From Ophiura sarsii (Eukaryota > Echinodermata > Ophiuroidea > Amphilepidida > Ophiuridae): 64,000 bases of DNA. Both the position numbers and the translations under genes were made by a program. The notes under the pieces are model-generated. The model had not been told where the DNA came from. It searched no databases and saw nothing but the letters and a program-made list of their open reading frames with translations. The DNA is taken from NCBI GenBank assembly GCA_035610835.1, contig CM069448.1, positions 6,015,607 through 6,079,606 of the forward strand. The letters are read 5' to 3'. This document shows, piece after piece, positions 34,306 through 45,185 of the stretch. Numbering within the stretch: the stretch's first letter is position 1; the number at the start of each line of letters is the position of its first letter.

Positions 34306-35840
34306 ATAGTGAGTAAATGGGGATTTGTTAAAAAAAAATCCAATTCTTTCATCGTAAATCTCAATCCTGATGAACTTCTTCAAACAAGTAATTGTACATC
34401 TTTTTCCTAACATTACATTACGCTATATTGTTTTGTTTTCTGGTCGTTATGAGTGTTACAATCGTTGACTCTTGAAGATGAAGATATGCATGTATTAAAG
34501 TTGGCTATTGTCATAATCGTATCACCAGTGCTAGCTTCACGCTTTACGTATGACTATCATGCTTGTGTAAGGCCACATTGATGCCACAAATCAGTATCAC
34601 TATTCCCGGCTTACTGGCCCTCAAGTGACAAGGTTCGTAGACATTACCTTTTAAGACTGATAAGTCGTAAATATTACTCAACTTAAAGGTACTTTAAAAT
34701 ATAAGTAATGGTTTGATTGAAGAAAATATATGGGTAGGGAATGACTATAATAAAAGACTGCTCTGTGTCTAGCTTTACTATTTAAAGGTTCATTCTACTC
34801 GTAATCGCTTTTCAGATTTTAAATACCCCAATTACTTCGAATACAATATTGTAAGCCTCGATCTATTGTCATGGTTACGTACCTTATTACGGAGCTACTA
34901 TAGCGATGAACATCAGTTATTAGACCCATATTAATTATGTATGTTGCCATTAATTAAATACCATTTATATTACTAGTAAAGACTATTTAAATATGCAATT
35001 ACCTAACGTAGCATAGATGGACCATCTAAAATACACTTTAAGCAAAGTCAGTAACAATAAACCATTTAAAACAAAAATGGATAAAGAACAATGAAGGGAG
35101 AATAGTTGATTACATTTGTGTGGGATGTAAAGCAATTATAGTGGGGATTTCCAAAGAAGCAGATCATGAAATGTTCTCAAACCATTGAAATTATATGACG
35201 ATTACAATAACAAAATACACATTCAATAGCTCTAAATATAGCAGTAATAAGAGAGGTTGCTGCGGCCATCTTTTATTGATGCATCCATGCGTATATTCAT
35301 TTGGATTATCAAAATAATTATACAAATTGATTTTAGCATTTTTCATTTTTACAATAATATTTTGAAGGCGCAGTAAGCTTGTATCTGGTAAATTTCATGA
35401 TTTTATCCTGGTTTGGTCCAGTTCAAAATGACCTGCCGTCTGCGCATGCGCATATTTTCTGTAGAATAGAATGACCATAAAATTATACAAAATTGGTCAA
35501 ACGAAGAAAATTTGCACTGATATTGTTTGATAATTTTCATTCAAAAACAATCCGATCACAATTTTAGCCAAAACACTATTTTTGTAGCATTTTTATATAT
35601 TTCCCTTAGAGGAGGGTCATCCAACCCAATTCAACAGGCCATTCGTGAACTATTCTATTATTTATTTAGTGGTGTGAATCCATAAGCTAAGTAATAATCT
35701 GATACTGGTCTTTGGAGAGTGCGCCGGAATCGGAAAATATACATTAAAATGACTAAAATATATTTCGGAACAGAAAACATAACAAATGTGAAATTAATAA
35801 TTTCGTTACAGTCGTTTCCTTTCCAAACTCTTTACTTATA
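34306..35840. other. No recognisable gene
   Basis: About 1.5 kb of AT-rich DNA with no long frame and no repeat partner I could find in the window. Confidence 0.35.
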
Positions 35841-35849
35841 GATGGTGTG

Positions 35850-36190
35850 ACCGGTGACGTAGTGCCCGGCGGTTTGCGTGCGCACCTACAGGGAACGGTG
35901 CTTTAATTCACACTTGATTGATCGTTACTTACCATGCTTACGGTGTAATAGTGCAGAAGTCATGGTATGCATCCCTAAGCACAATGAGAGACCAGGTACT
36001 AAATCTGGATGCCCGGCGGTTTGCGTGCGCACCATAAGGGCATGTGCTTTTAAAATTGGCGCTCAGTGATGTGTGTTTTGCTTTCATATGGTATGATGTA
36101 TGCAGTAGTCATGGACTAGTACCCCTAGCATGTCTTCAGACCAGGCGCTAATCAATATGGAAACACTACTGATGTAAACAACGGTCACCT
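35850..36190 (+). repeat. Block F, copy 2
   Basis: Same-strand copy of 8640-9020. It has a short internal duplication: TGCCCGGCGGTTTGCGTGCG occurs at about 35,862 and 36,010. A TATATAAGCG element follows at about 36,204. Confidence 0.75.
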
Positions 36191-36541
36191 CATCTATAGG
36201 ACATATATAAGCGTCCACACTCCTTTACTTACAGTAGAAGTAATGAAAGGCTGAGTATTCTGAGAAAAGACTCGCTGTGGAGGAGGTGTAGCGAGCTTCA
36301 CACAGCAACATAATCAAAAGGAGTGAGTATGACCCTATCGCTTTGAAAGAGAGATGGGAAATCCGCTCCCGGGATTACAGGATCGACCGCTTTTACCTTT
36401 TTACTTTCTAAGGAAAGTAATAGTTCATATTGAATGATTATACCTGGTGATTTTCAATGTTGATGAATGCTTCTTTGATCATAGTCTATACGGCTAAAAG
36501 AACACAACAGTGATGTTAAAACAATTGAGGCTAGGGTTTAA

Positions 36542-36715
36542 AGAACACCTTCAGTCGATGAACAACTACGTAAGTCGGCCAGTATGGACCATGTGGCTGC
36601 TACAAACCATGCCATAACTTGGGCCGAAGAAGGACACAAAGAGGCAATATTGGATACGCAGACACACAAATACCAAAGACGAGGGGAAATAAAGTTAAAC
36701 AATAACTACGACTAA
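36542..36715 (+). pseudogene. Penelope-like element, GIY-YIG C-terminal fragment
   Basis: Frame from 36,542 (after a stop) to the stop at 36,713-36,715. It reads SMDHVAATNHAITWAEEGHK, then EAILDTQTHKYQRRGEIKLN and NNYD. The spacing EH..xxNHxIxW....xxD....R..E...LN.D matches the tail of PLE GIY-YIG endonucleases. It is too short to be functional. It is about as close to a hammerhead-like motif downstream as the first PLE tail, and both tails share RRGEI and the N-rich end. Confidence 0.65.
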
Positions 36716-36790
36716 CTGCTTGAAAGTCCGCCCTCTATCGGCGTGATTCGTCATAATATAACCAACTAGACCAGACAGAAGTTTGCCAGT

Positions 36791-36825
36791 CTGATGAAGA
36801 ATCCTGCTTAGTAAGGAGTCGAAAC
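36791..36825 (+). ncRNA. Second hammerhead-like motif
   Basis: CTGATGA at 36791-36797, a seven-pair stem with one mismatch (GAATCCT with AGGAGTC), then GAAAC at 36821-36825. Same arrangement as at 34,264 and also just 3' of a PLE endonuclease remnant. Confidence 0.45.
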
Positions 36826-36869
36826 GTAACTAATAAGTACTATTTTATGAGATTTTTCAAAAGAACGAT

Positions 36870-37145
36870 GTATTCCATTGATCACGTGTCATTAATAATG
36901 GAAACGCCACTAATGTATAACTATAATTATACAACTACTTTATGACTTAATGCAGAAGCGTTGAGTTTCCATTTATATATTGCAATAGTAGCACTTGACA
37001 TGATATTGGACAAATAATATTAGTGTACTATTAGAAGAAATAATATTAGTGTGCCATTAGAAGAGACACAATATCTATGCTGTTCGTTCTTTTTGCTAGT
37101 ATAACACCATTACAGAAATCTAATTCAGTCAATAAGGGCAATCTA
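36870..37145 (+). repeat. Block D, copy 1
   Basis: Diverged same-strand partner of 54890-55075. Shared: GAGTTTCCATT/GAATTTCCATT, GATAGTAGCATTTGACAT-like, TATTGGA, AAATAATA, and TTACAGAAATCTAATTCAGT-like. Confidence 0.5.
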
Positions 37146-37399
37146 AGCCAGCACGAAATGCGTTTTAGCCTTTTTTGCCACCCATGCAGAACGTATGTAG
37201 GTTTATATCTAAAAAACAATAAAAAACTTGTTTCATCATATCTCTAAGATAAGAATCCTTTACTGACATGAATACGATATATCTAATGGAGATGGAAATG
37301 AGGGTATTCTTCATTAGAATATAAATTGTGTCAATCATTCAACGAGTACTTAGCATAAAATTGATACATTAGGACGTACATTGTTGACGAGTATCGAGA

Positions 37400-38140
37400 T
37401 AAAAGCCCTCTTTTCTTTAAAATTGACTCGCCTACTGTCAACAAAACACTTTAAGTACACCTGTATCGGATTTCCAAATTCTGTTTTCGTTTTCTATTGT
37501 TGCGTGATTAATGAATTGCAAAGCTTATAAAAGGCAATTGTTGTTTGATACTAGTAGAGTATGAATCCGACAAAATATTTCGTGAATAACATTTTTACAT
37601 ACAAGAGGTTGCTTATATCTAAATGTACGTAATATGACAATGTAATTTGGTTTATATTCTCATTATATATTACCTAAAGAGCCATAGACATCTGCTACGA
37701 GCAATACAATGTACCGTGGAAATTTTGCCGTATGCCTATGGATAATGGTTCCCCTTAGACCTTATCCAATATGTTTACGGTCAACTACCTTTAGCTGTTT
37801 TCTCCAGAAGGAACCTCGGGAATAGTTTGCATAATATCAAAACATCTCGCGTCAAAATTGTCAGCTAATCTTTTATTATCGAATACATTCATATCAAATT
37901 CTAACAGCCGTGAATAAAAGATATCCCCGAGATGTTTTGATTTTCATCAGCTAGCCCACGCTATATGTAAATAAAACATAACACATAAAAAGGCAGAGGA
38001 AGAAAAAGAAGGCGCTGATAAGGTAGCGTGGAAATACAAATGAGGGAAATTATGGAAACCATCCACAATTTTCAAATCATGCTTCAAATCCACCCTCGTG
38101 TATCTGTGTGTATCTGAGTTCCTTAGCTTATTCGAAGTAT
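37400..38140. other. Partly duplicated non-coding sequence
   Basis: The stretch around 37,790-37,910 (CGGTCAACTACCTTTAGC, TTTGCATAATATCAAAAC, TAATCTTTTATTATCGAA) has a diverged counterpart at about 59,410-59,530, immediately upstream of block C copy 3. Confidence 0.45.
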
Positions 38141-38148
38141 AAGACCAT

Positions 38149-38970
38149 CGGTCGAGTGCACCAATGGTGGGTAACTGAAGAATAGCGCTATCTCGCTAGT
38201 AACTGAGGCGTAACCCACCGGACCCAAGAGTAAGTTGGAGCATAACAGTGTATGCTGTAACTAAACTCAAGTCATTAAAATCATTTTTTGAAGAAAAAAA
38301 TAGAGGAAAAAAAATAGGAAATTACGGAAATCGAACCCGTGATTTACATTTACAAACAAAAGCCAGGATCACATTAGCACGCCACAGAGATTTGTCGCTA
38401 GAATTGTGATAGTTTAATTATTTAACCATTGATCCATTTATTTGAAACGAACGAATTTTGATCGTGACATTTTTGCCTTTTTATACCATTTTGTATGTAA
38501 CTCTCGCACAAAATGTGTTTATAATGTAATTATGGTCCTTATTTATGAAAGGATGGGAATAAACGTTGACATTTTCAAACACAAAAAATGGTGTCATATT
38601 CATAGATGTCATTGCTCTGCTGGACGTGATGTGACGTGCCATAGACGTGTTGTATTATTCATGTTATTTAAATCGACGCTTGACGTAGCGACTGACGACA
38701 CAGTTTTATAATTCTACGGAACACCATTCGTGTCAATATGATTGCTGTTTGATACATGCACACACATTTGACGCATGCGACAATTAATTTTGTAAGGAGA
38801 CGATGCTGATTAATGTGGATATTTACCTCGCTAATTACTATGCTGGTTTTACTCGCCAGTTATGCTCTAAGAATTACATCGTTAGTAAGTTACGCTACAG
38901 TTAGAGCATAACTACTAGGGAGGAAGCTTACCTCCCTAATTAGGTTACGCTAGTTCGATGCACTCGGCCG
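38149..38970 (-). mobile_element. Element E2, uninterrupted inverted partner of E1
   Basis: Termini are CGGTCGAGTGCA at 38149 and its near reverse complement TGCACTCGGCCG ending at 38970, with CAT on both outer sides as a possible 3-bp target duplication. It contains a pol III B-box-like GGTTCGATTTCC on the minus strand (near 38,325), so part may be tRNA-derived. The plus-strand 89-codon frame at 38442-38711 has no counterpart in E1. Confidence 0.65.
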
Positions 38971-38984
38971 CATACCTGTAAGAG

Positions 38985-40120
38985 AGAGACAACTACACGT
39001 GTATTTATACGCGACTACAGAGATTATTACAAGAACTTCCTTGGCAATTCAATTCAAGTATCGCCAAGTAAACACTTGCCCGCAAGGTACATATTCTAGC
39101 TGACGTTAAATATTCGATACGTAGGTATTGAGCTTTTTCAATGTATCCTCTATTGTATAGTGATGGCTGTAAGGTTAACCACTGCGAAAGTTGTTGGTTA
39201 AATGTATCGAGTTATTGTAACAGCGATTCACTACATTCTCATTTTATTTAAAGACACGGTTTTCACTTTTGAACACCGCAAATTATTTAATTATAATGAT
39301 CTAAGCGTCTGTAATATGGTATCCGGTGACTGCAAAATATGAACATTGACGCCATTATGTTGCATGCAAAAAGCAATGTAATTTTGAATTGAGAGATGTC
39401 TGCTTATTCTAGCTTGTTGAGTATTATTTCTTATGATGTACATGTATGTATTTGTTAGCATTGTACTGTGATAAGCGCCGTCCCTGTCTATTTAACTATT
39501 TTTAACATGTTCATGGACGCACCTGCTTTGAGCTCAAATCTCGGTGGGATGTACGTAAGTGATGATATTTATGTCAAAGCATCTTCTATCGTCATTTCAA
39601 ACATCATTTCATTACGTCTTAGCTATAGGACTTTTGATTAACTTCTCCTAGTATGAAAGTTTCGAAACCTCTCCTCCTCCCGCTCATTTTCAGTGGGAAA
39701 AAAAATCAAGATTATACCGACGAACTGTTAAGCTTAACTTAACAGTCTTATGTTAGAACATTACTTGTTCCAAATGTTGTTACGCTTATAAGTCATGTCT
39801 GGAGGTAATCGACTTTGTTTTGTTTTGGATTGTAACTATATTTAGACGGAAGCATCTGACCATAACCATGGCAATCAGATTTAGGGAGTGTCTTGATATG
39901 CTTGAGGAGTATGCATAGGGCGAGGTTTTGAGAAAAAGGCTAACCAGCTATTCCTTGAAAATCCCGAATACGCCTTGTTTGGTGATGTGAGTCTTGTTTA
40001 ATATTGCACAATTACGAATGCCATTTAGCACCTTCAAGCTTTTGTGGCGAAAATGTCTACCCTTAATTATGCACTAGTATTTTGTGAAATTATGTCTCGC
40101 AGCATAGATCTTGAATTCAG
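38985..40120 (+). repeat. Block C, copy 2
   Basis: Same-strand copy of 27950-28780 and 59480-60540. It includes CAATTCAAGTATCGCCAAGT, CTTGCCCGCAAG, GTGATGGCTGTA and, further right, GTCTACCCTTAATTATGCAC, which is also present near 60,489. Copies 2 and 3 are therefore co-linear over more than a kilobase. Confidence 0.7.
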
Positions 40121-40509
40121 TTGTGTTAAGGATTTGGGGGGGAATGCTCTACCGAATAGGGACGCTTCGTTCAAGGGGTAGTTATAGAATAGAGGGATTC
40201 CCCTTAAACCATGCGGGCCCGTAGAAGAGGCTTTCGTTCTCAGAATATTCGTCGTTCAGATCTATTCAATGCACAGAGTGCCACCTTTTCTAAAAACATA
40301 ATTTTGCGGAAATGTGACTATTTTGTGAACAGTAAGCATGACATAGAACTGTTTATAAGTGTTTCAAATTTCTCAAAACGTCTAATTGTGTGAGGAGTTT
40401 GCAAACAAATGTGATCTAATTTTAGGGGGTGACTTCATATCAATAAATGGATTCCAATATTGCGAAACTATTAGCTCAAATAAATTTACAATTGTTCAAA
40501 TGTAAGCAC

Positions 40510-40760
40510 TTACAATGGTCTCTTAGGATAATAAGTCGAACTGGATAGATACGCTCAATTAAACTGAAAATCACCATCAACCTAAATGAATATCAGATTG
40601 ATTGAGTGTTTTAGCAATCATACAACCGTCATATTCTTCGTTATTAATGCTTTTAGTGTCACTGCTACGTTTACACATGTCATCATTATTGAATTCAATT
40701 ACAAAACCATCAAACAAAAATCATGTTTGACAGTCAGTTATCAAGGGGATAAAATCATTC
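40510..40760 (+). repeat. Block B, copy 3
   Basis: Starts GGTCTCTTAGGATAATAAG, matching 17,700. It follows block C copy 2 by about 400 bp. Confidence 0.6.
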
Positions 40761-41204
40761 CGTAATATCTTAATATTATATATTAAATCATATTTCAGCG
40801 TGAGATAAACTATGAATTTATTTAATTCTTTTCAAATATGTATATTACGCTTGATTCATTAAATTACGTCGACATTGTGTTAAAGCTATGTCTTAGGTAT
40901 GTGATCAATATTGGCCCGAAATCGACCAAGAAAACCATAAAATAATGACTATACCTCAAAATCCAATTTACATCGGGGGTTTTATTAGGCAGGTGTTGAT
41001 TTTTCATATTTAAGAAATGAGCCATGCAGATAATATAGTGTGCATTGGAATTTTCAAACAAAAACAACATTTTGAGTGTTAGGTACACCTGTAACCTCTC
41101 ATTCATTGCGGACAAACTTATACTGACGATACATTGTAAGGGGCAGCTCCTGCTACCTTTCTGAACATCTTCATGTTTCAACATCTCACCGCAATCTTCG
41201 CTCG

Positions 41205-41480
41205 ATCTCAACTGCCTCTTTTATTCTCACTGAACACAGGACATACGCTGACAGATCGTTTTCTTGCTATGAACCTAAGCGTTGGACAACATTACCAAAT
41301 CATGTTAAATGTGCTTCCTCAATTTACATTTTCAAGAAACTGCTTAAGCAACATCTCTTCTATATTGCTTACAATTAGTAACTTTATTTATTATATTTAC
41401 CTTGATTTTTTCAAAAATCGAGGTACTCTATCTCTGCCGTTTCTTTCTTCTTCTTTGTTTGTTTCTTTCTTTATATTAGT
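41205..41480 (+). pseudogene. CR1/L2-like LINE C-terminal fragment
   Basis: The frame from about 41,228 reads LTEHRTYADRSFSCYEPKRW, TTLPNHVKCASS, then FKKLLKQHLF and a stop at about 41,377-41,379. This matches the tail pattern (YGDRSF...PKLWN.LP.H....SL..FKK.LK.HLF) of CR1/L2 LINEs. The longer overlapping frame at 41173-41703 is a shadow. It is dead and strongly truncated, and a TTTC-rich tract follows. Confidence 0.65.
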
Positions 41481-41606
41481 CGAGAAACGACTAATATACT
41501 GTATTCTAGCTGTTTCTTCTTTCTTTCTTTATATTAATCGAGAAACGACTAATATACTGTATTCTAGCTGTTTCTTCTTTCTTTCTTTCTTTCTTTCTTT
41601 CTCCTG
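41470..41606 (+). repeat. 65-bp duplication plus TTTC microsatellite
   Basis: Two near-identical copies of a unit containing CGAGAAACGACTAATATACT, each flanked by TTCT-rich tracts. It is placed at the start of the GGTCA satellite; the same tract recurs inside the array near 42,640 and 43,680. Confidence 0.85.
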
Positions 41607-41607
41607 T

Positions 41608-44600
41608 CATAAGACCTATAGCTCCGTAACCATTAAGCCGATTTTGACCATATTTGGTCATAAGTACCCTTATGCGCACCACTACTCAGGTTGTAAAGCA
41701 TAAGGGGTCAAAGGTCACACAAGGGTAACTAGGGGTCAAAACGTGATTTTCACTTAAAACGCATTTGCAATTTAGTGAAATGACCTAGGATCGTGAGAAT
41801 TGGCCAACATATTCCTTTTGACCGTACGCATATATAATAGTTTGGTTTTTTAAATCAATAAATGTTTGGGGTCACTAGAGGTAAAAATGTAAATTTTAAC
41901 TCATTCACTCAAAATGCTACTTGTCCGAGAGCAAATGACTGATGATACTCAGAATTAGCCAAACGATTCCTTGGGTACATGTTCATATAGGGTGCTTCTC
42001 CACTAAAAGTGACATTTCAAACGGGGTCACTAGGGGTCATTGAACAATACAAGTGTAAAACTGAAGACATGCTCTGATTTTGACCGGACTACTTTTTTCT
42101 TGTGCGCATCGATAAGCCAAGAAAAAGAGTCAATCATAAGTTTGGGGTCAAAGGTCAAGAAAATGTCACTAGGGGTCAAAATGTAATTTTTCACTCCATT
42201 CACTCAAAATACTACTCGTCCGAGAGGAAATGACTGATGATTGTCAGAATTAGTCAAAAGATTCCTCGTATCAATGTTCATATAAAGTGCTCCTCCACTA
42301 AAAGTGACATGTCACACGGGGTCACTAGGGGTCATTGAACAATACAGGTGTAAAACTGAAGACATGCTCTGATTTTGACCGGACTACTTTTTTCTTGTGC
42401 GCATTGATAAGCCAAGAAAAAAAGTAAATCATAAGTTTGGGGTCAGAGGTCAAAAAAAGTTCATTAGAGTTCAAAATGTATTTTTTAACTACTTCAGGGC
42501 TGAAATTCATAAAAACAATTATCAAATATAGTACAATTTAAGATACTATAAGGTTATTGCCCTTTGACAACATATACCAAGGTCAAAGGTCAAAGCCCTC
42601 GACTAATATCCGTGATCTAAGATCACAATTATCTCTAGTTCTTTCTTTCTTTCTTCCGTCATGGGACCTAAAGCTCCGTAACCATTAGGCCGATTTTGAC
42701 CATATTTGGTCATAAGAACCCTTATGTGCACCACTACTCAGGTTGTAAATCATAAGGGGTCAAAGGTCACACAAGGGTAACTAGGGGTCAAAACGTGATT
42801 TTCACTTAAAACGCATTTGCAATTTATTGAAATGACCTAGGATCTTGAGAATTGGCCAACATATTCCTTTTGACCGTACGCATATATAATAGTTCGGTTT
42901 TTTAAATCGAAAAATGTTTGGGGTTACTAGGGGTCAAAATGTAAATTTTACTCCATTCACTCAAAACCCTACTTGTCCGAGGGAAATTGACTGATGATAC
43001 TCAGAATTAGTCAAAAGATTCCTTGGATCCATGTACATATAGGGTGCTTCTCCACTAAAAATGAAATGTCAAACGGGGTCACTAGGGGTCATTGAACTTT
43101 ACAGATGGAAAATATAAGGCATGCTCCGATTTTGACTGGGTTTCTTTTATTTTGTGGGCATTGATGAGACAAGAACAAAAGTCAATCATACCGTTAAGGT
43201 CAAAGGTCAAGAAAAGGTCCCTAGGGGTCAAAATGTACATTTTCACTCCGCGCACTCAAAATACTACTTGTCCGAGACGAAATGGCCGATGATTGTCAGA
43301 ATTTGTCAAAAGATTCCTATTATCCGTGTTCATATATGGTGCTTCTCCATTAAAAGTGACATGTCAAACGGGGTCACTAGGGGTCATTGAACTATACAGG
43401 TGTAAAACTGAAGACATGCTCTGATTTTGACCGGACTACTTTTTTCTTGTGCGCATTGATAAGCCAAGAAAAAAAGTCAATTATAAGTTTGGGGTCAAAG
43501 GTCAAGAAAAGGTCATTAGGGTTCAAAATGTATTTTTTAACTACTTCAGGGCTGAAATTTATAAAAACAATTATCAAATATAGTTCAACTTAAGGTTATT
43601 GCCCTTTGACAACATATAGCAAGGTCAAAGGTCAAAGCCCTCGACTAATATCCGTGATCTAAGATCACAATTATCTCTAGTTCTTTCTTCTTTCTATCAG
43701 ACCCATCTACAAAATGCTATTTTTTCTACAGTTTACATGCTACAATCACCAGATTTGGTCAGTAGGACCCCCTACCTGACCTACATATAGGGTCTTCACA
43801 GTTTGGGGTCAAAGGTCACACAGGGGTCATAAGGGGTCAAAACGTGATTTTCACTTAAAACGCATTTCCAATTTAGTGAAATGACCTAGGATTGTCAAAA
43901 TTGGTCCACATATTCAATTTGACCGTACGCATATACAAAAGAAAGGTTTTTAAAATTAAAAATAATTTGGGGTCACTAGGGGTCAAAATGTAAATGTTTA
44001 CTCCTCGCACTGAAAAGGCTATTTTTTCGGGAGGAAATGACCTATGATTGTCAGAATTGGTCAAAAGATTCCTTATATCCATGTACATATAGGGTCTTGA
44101 GCGATTAAAAGTGACATGTCAGATGGGGTCACTAGGGGTCATTGACCTAAACAGGGGTAAAATGTAAGACATGCTCCGATTTTGACCGGTCATGTTTCAT
44201 TTTGTAGGCATTGATAAGACAAGAAAAAAAGTCAATCATTTTTACGGGGTCAAAGGTCAACATAAGTCACTAGGGGTCAAAAGGTCAATTTTCATTCCTT
44301 GCACTCAAAATGCTATTTTTTCTACAGTGTACATGCTACAATCACCAGATTTGGTCAGTAGGACCCCCTACCAGACCTACATATAGGGTCTTCACAGTTT
44401 GGGGTCAAAGGTCACACAGGGGTCATAAGTGGTCAAAACGTGATTTTCACTTAAAACGCGTTTGCAATTTAGTGAAATGACCTAGGATCGTCAGTATTTG
44501 TCAACATATTCCTTTTGACCGTACGCATATATAATAGTTCGGTTTTTAAAATCAAAATATATTTAGGGTCACTAGGGGTCAAAAGGTCAATTTTCACTCC

Positions 44601-45030
44601 TCACACTCAAAATGCTATTTTTTCGGGAGGAAATAACGCATGATTGTCAGAATTAGTCAAAAGATTTCTTGGATCCATGTACATATAGGGTCTTCAGCGA
44701 TTAAAAGTGACATGTCATATGGGGTCACTAGGGGTCATTGACCTAAACAGGGGTAAAAATATAAGACATGCTCCGATTTTGACCGGATTTGTTTCATCTT
44801 GTAGGCATTGATGAAACAAGAAAAAAAAGTCAAATAATTTTTATTGGGTCAAAGGTCAACATAGGTCACTAGGGGTCAAAAGGTCAATTTGCACTCCTCG
44901 CACTCAAAATGCTATTTTTTCGGGAGGAAATGACCCATGATTGTCAGAATTGGTCAAAAGATTTGTTGGATCCATTAAAAGTGACATGTCATATGGGGTG
45001 ACTAGAGGTCATTAATCCATAAAAAATCAA
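41608..45030 (+). repeat. GGTCA satellite array
   Basis: About 3.4 kb of related monomers of roughly 260-300 bp. Recurrent landmarks: GGGGTCACTAGGGGTCA, GGGGTCAAAGGTCA, AAGTGACATGTCA, ACATGCTCnGATTTTGACCG, TTGTCAGAATTnGTCAAAAG and CGTGATTTTCACTTAAAACG. A higher-order unit of about 1.05 kb starts with CTCCGTAACCATTA near 41,626 and 42,676. The first two such units end with CCTCGACTAATATCCGTGAT. A different starter (CTACAGTTTACATGCTACAA) appears near 43,725 and 44,322. Frames here are shadows of the repeat. Confidence 0.92.
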
Positions 45031-45185
45031 GGTGTCCTGGTCTCAGACCAGAACTATGTCTAGTTGCATTTACTTTCCTGCTGTTATTTTGACTTACGTA
45101 TTTATTCTCATCCATTGTTTGTGTTTTCATGCGCCTAAGTGCAATTGTTTTGGTTTTTGGCGCGGTCAGGTAGTAGTAGTAGAAA

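Noticed and set aside
41173..41703. 176-codon plus-strand frame
   Set aside because: The real similarity (LINE tail) is in another frame; the rest is TTTC microsatellite and satellite.
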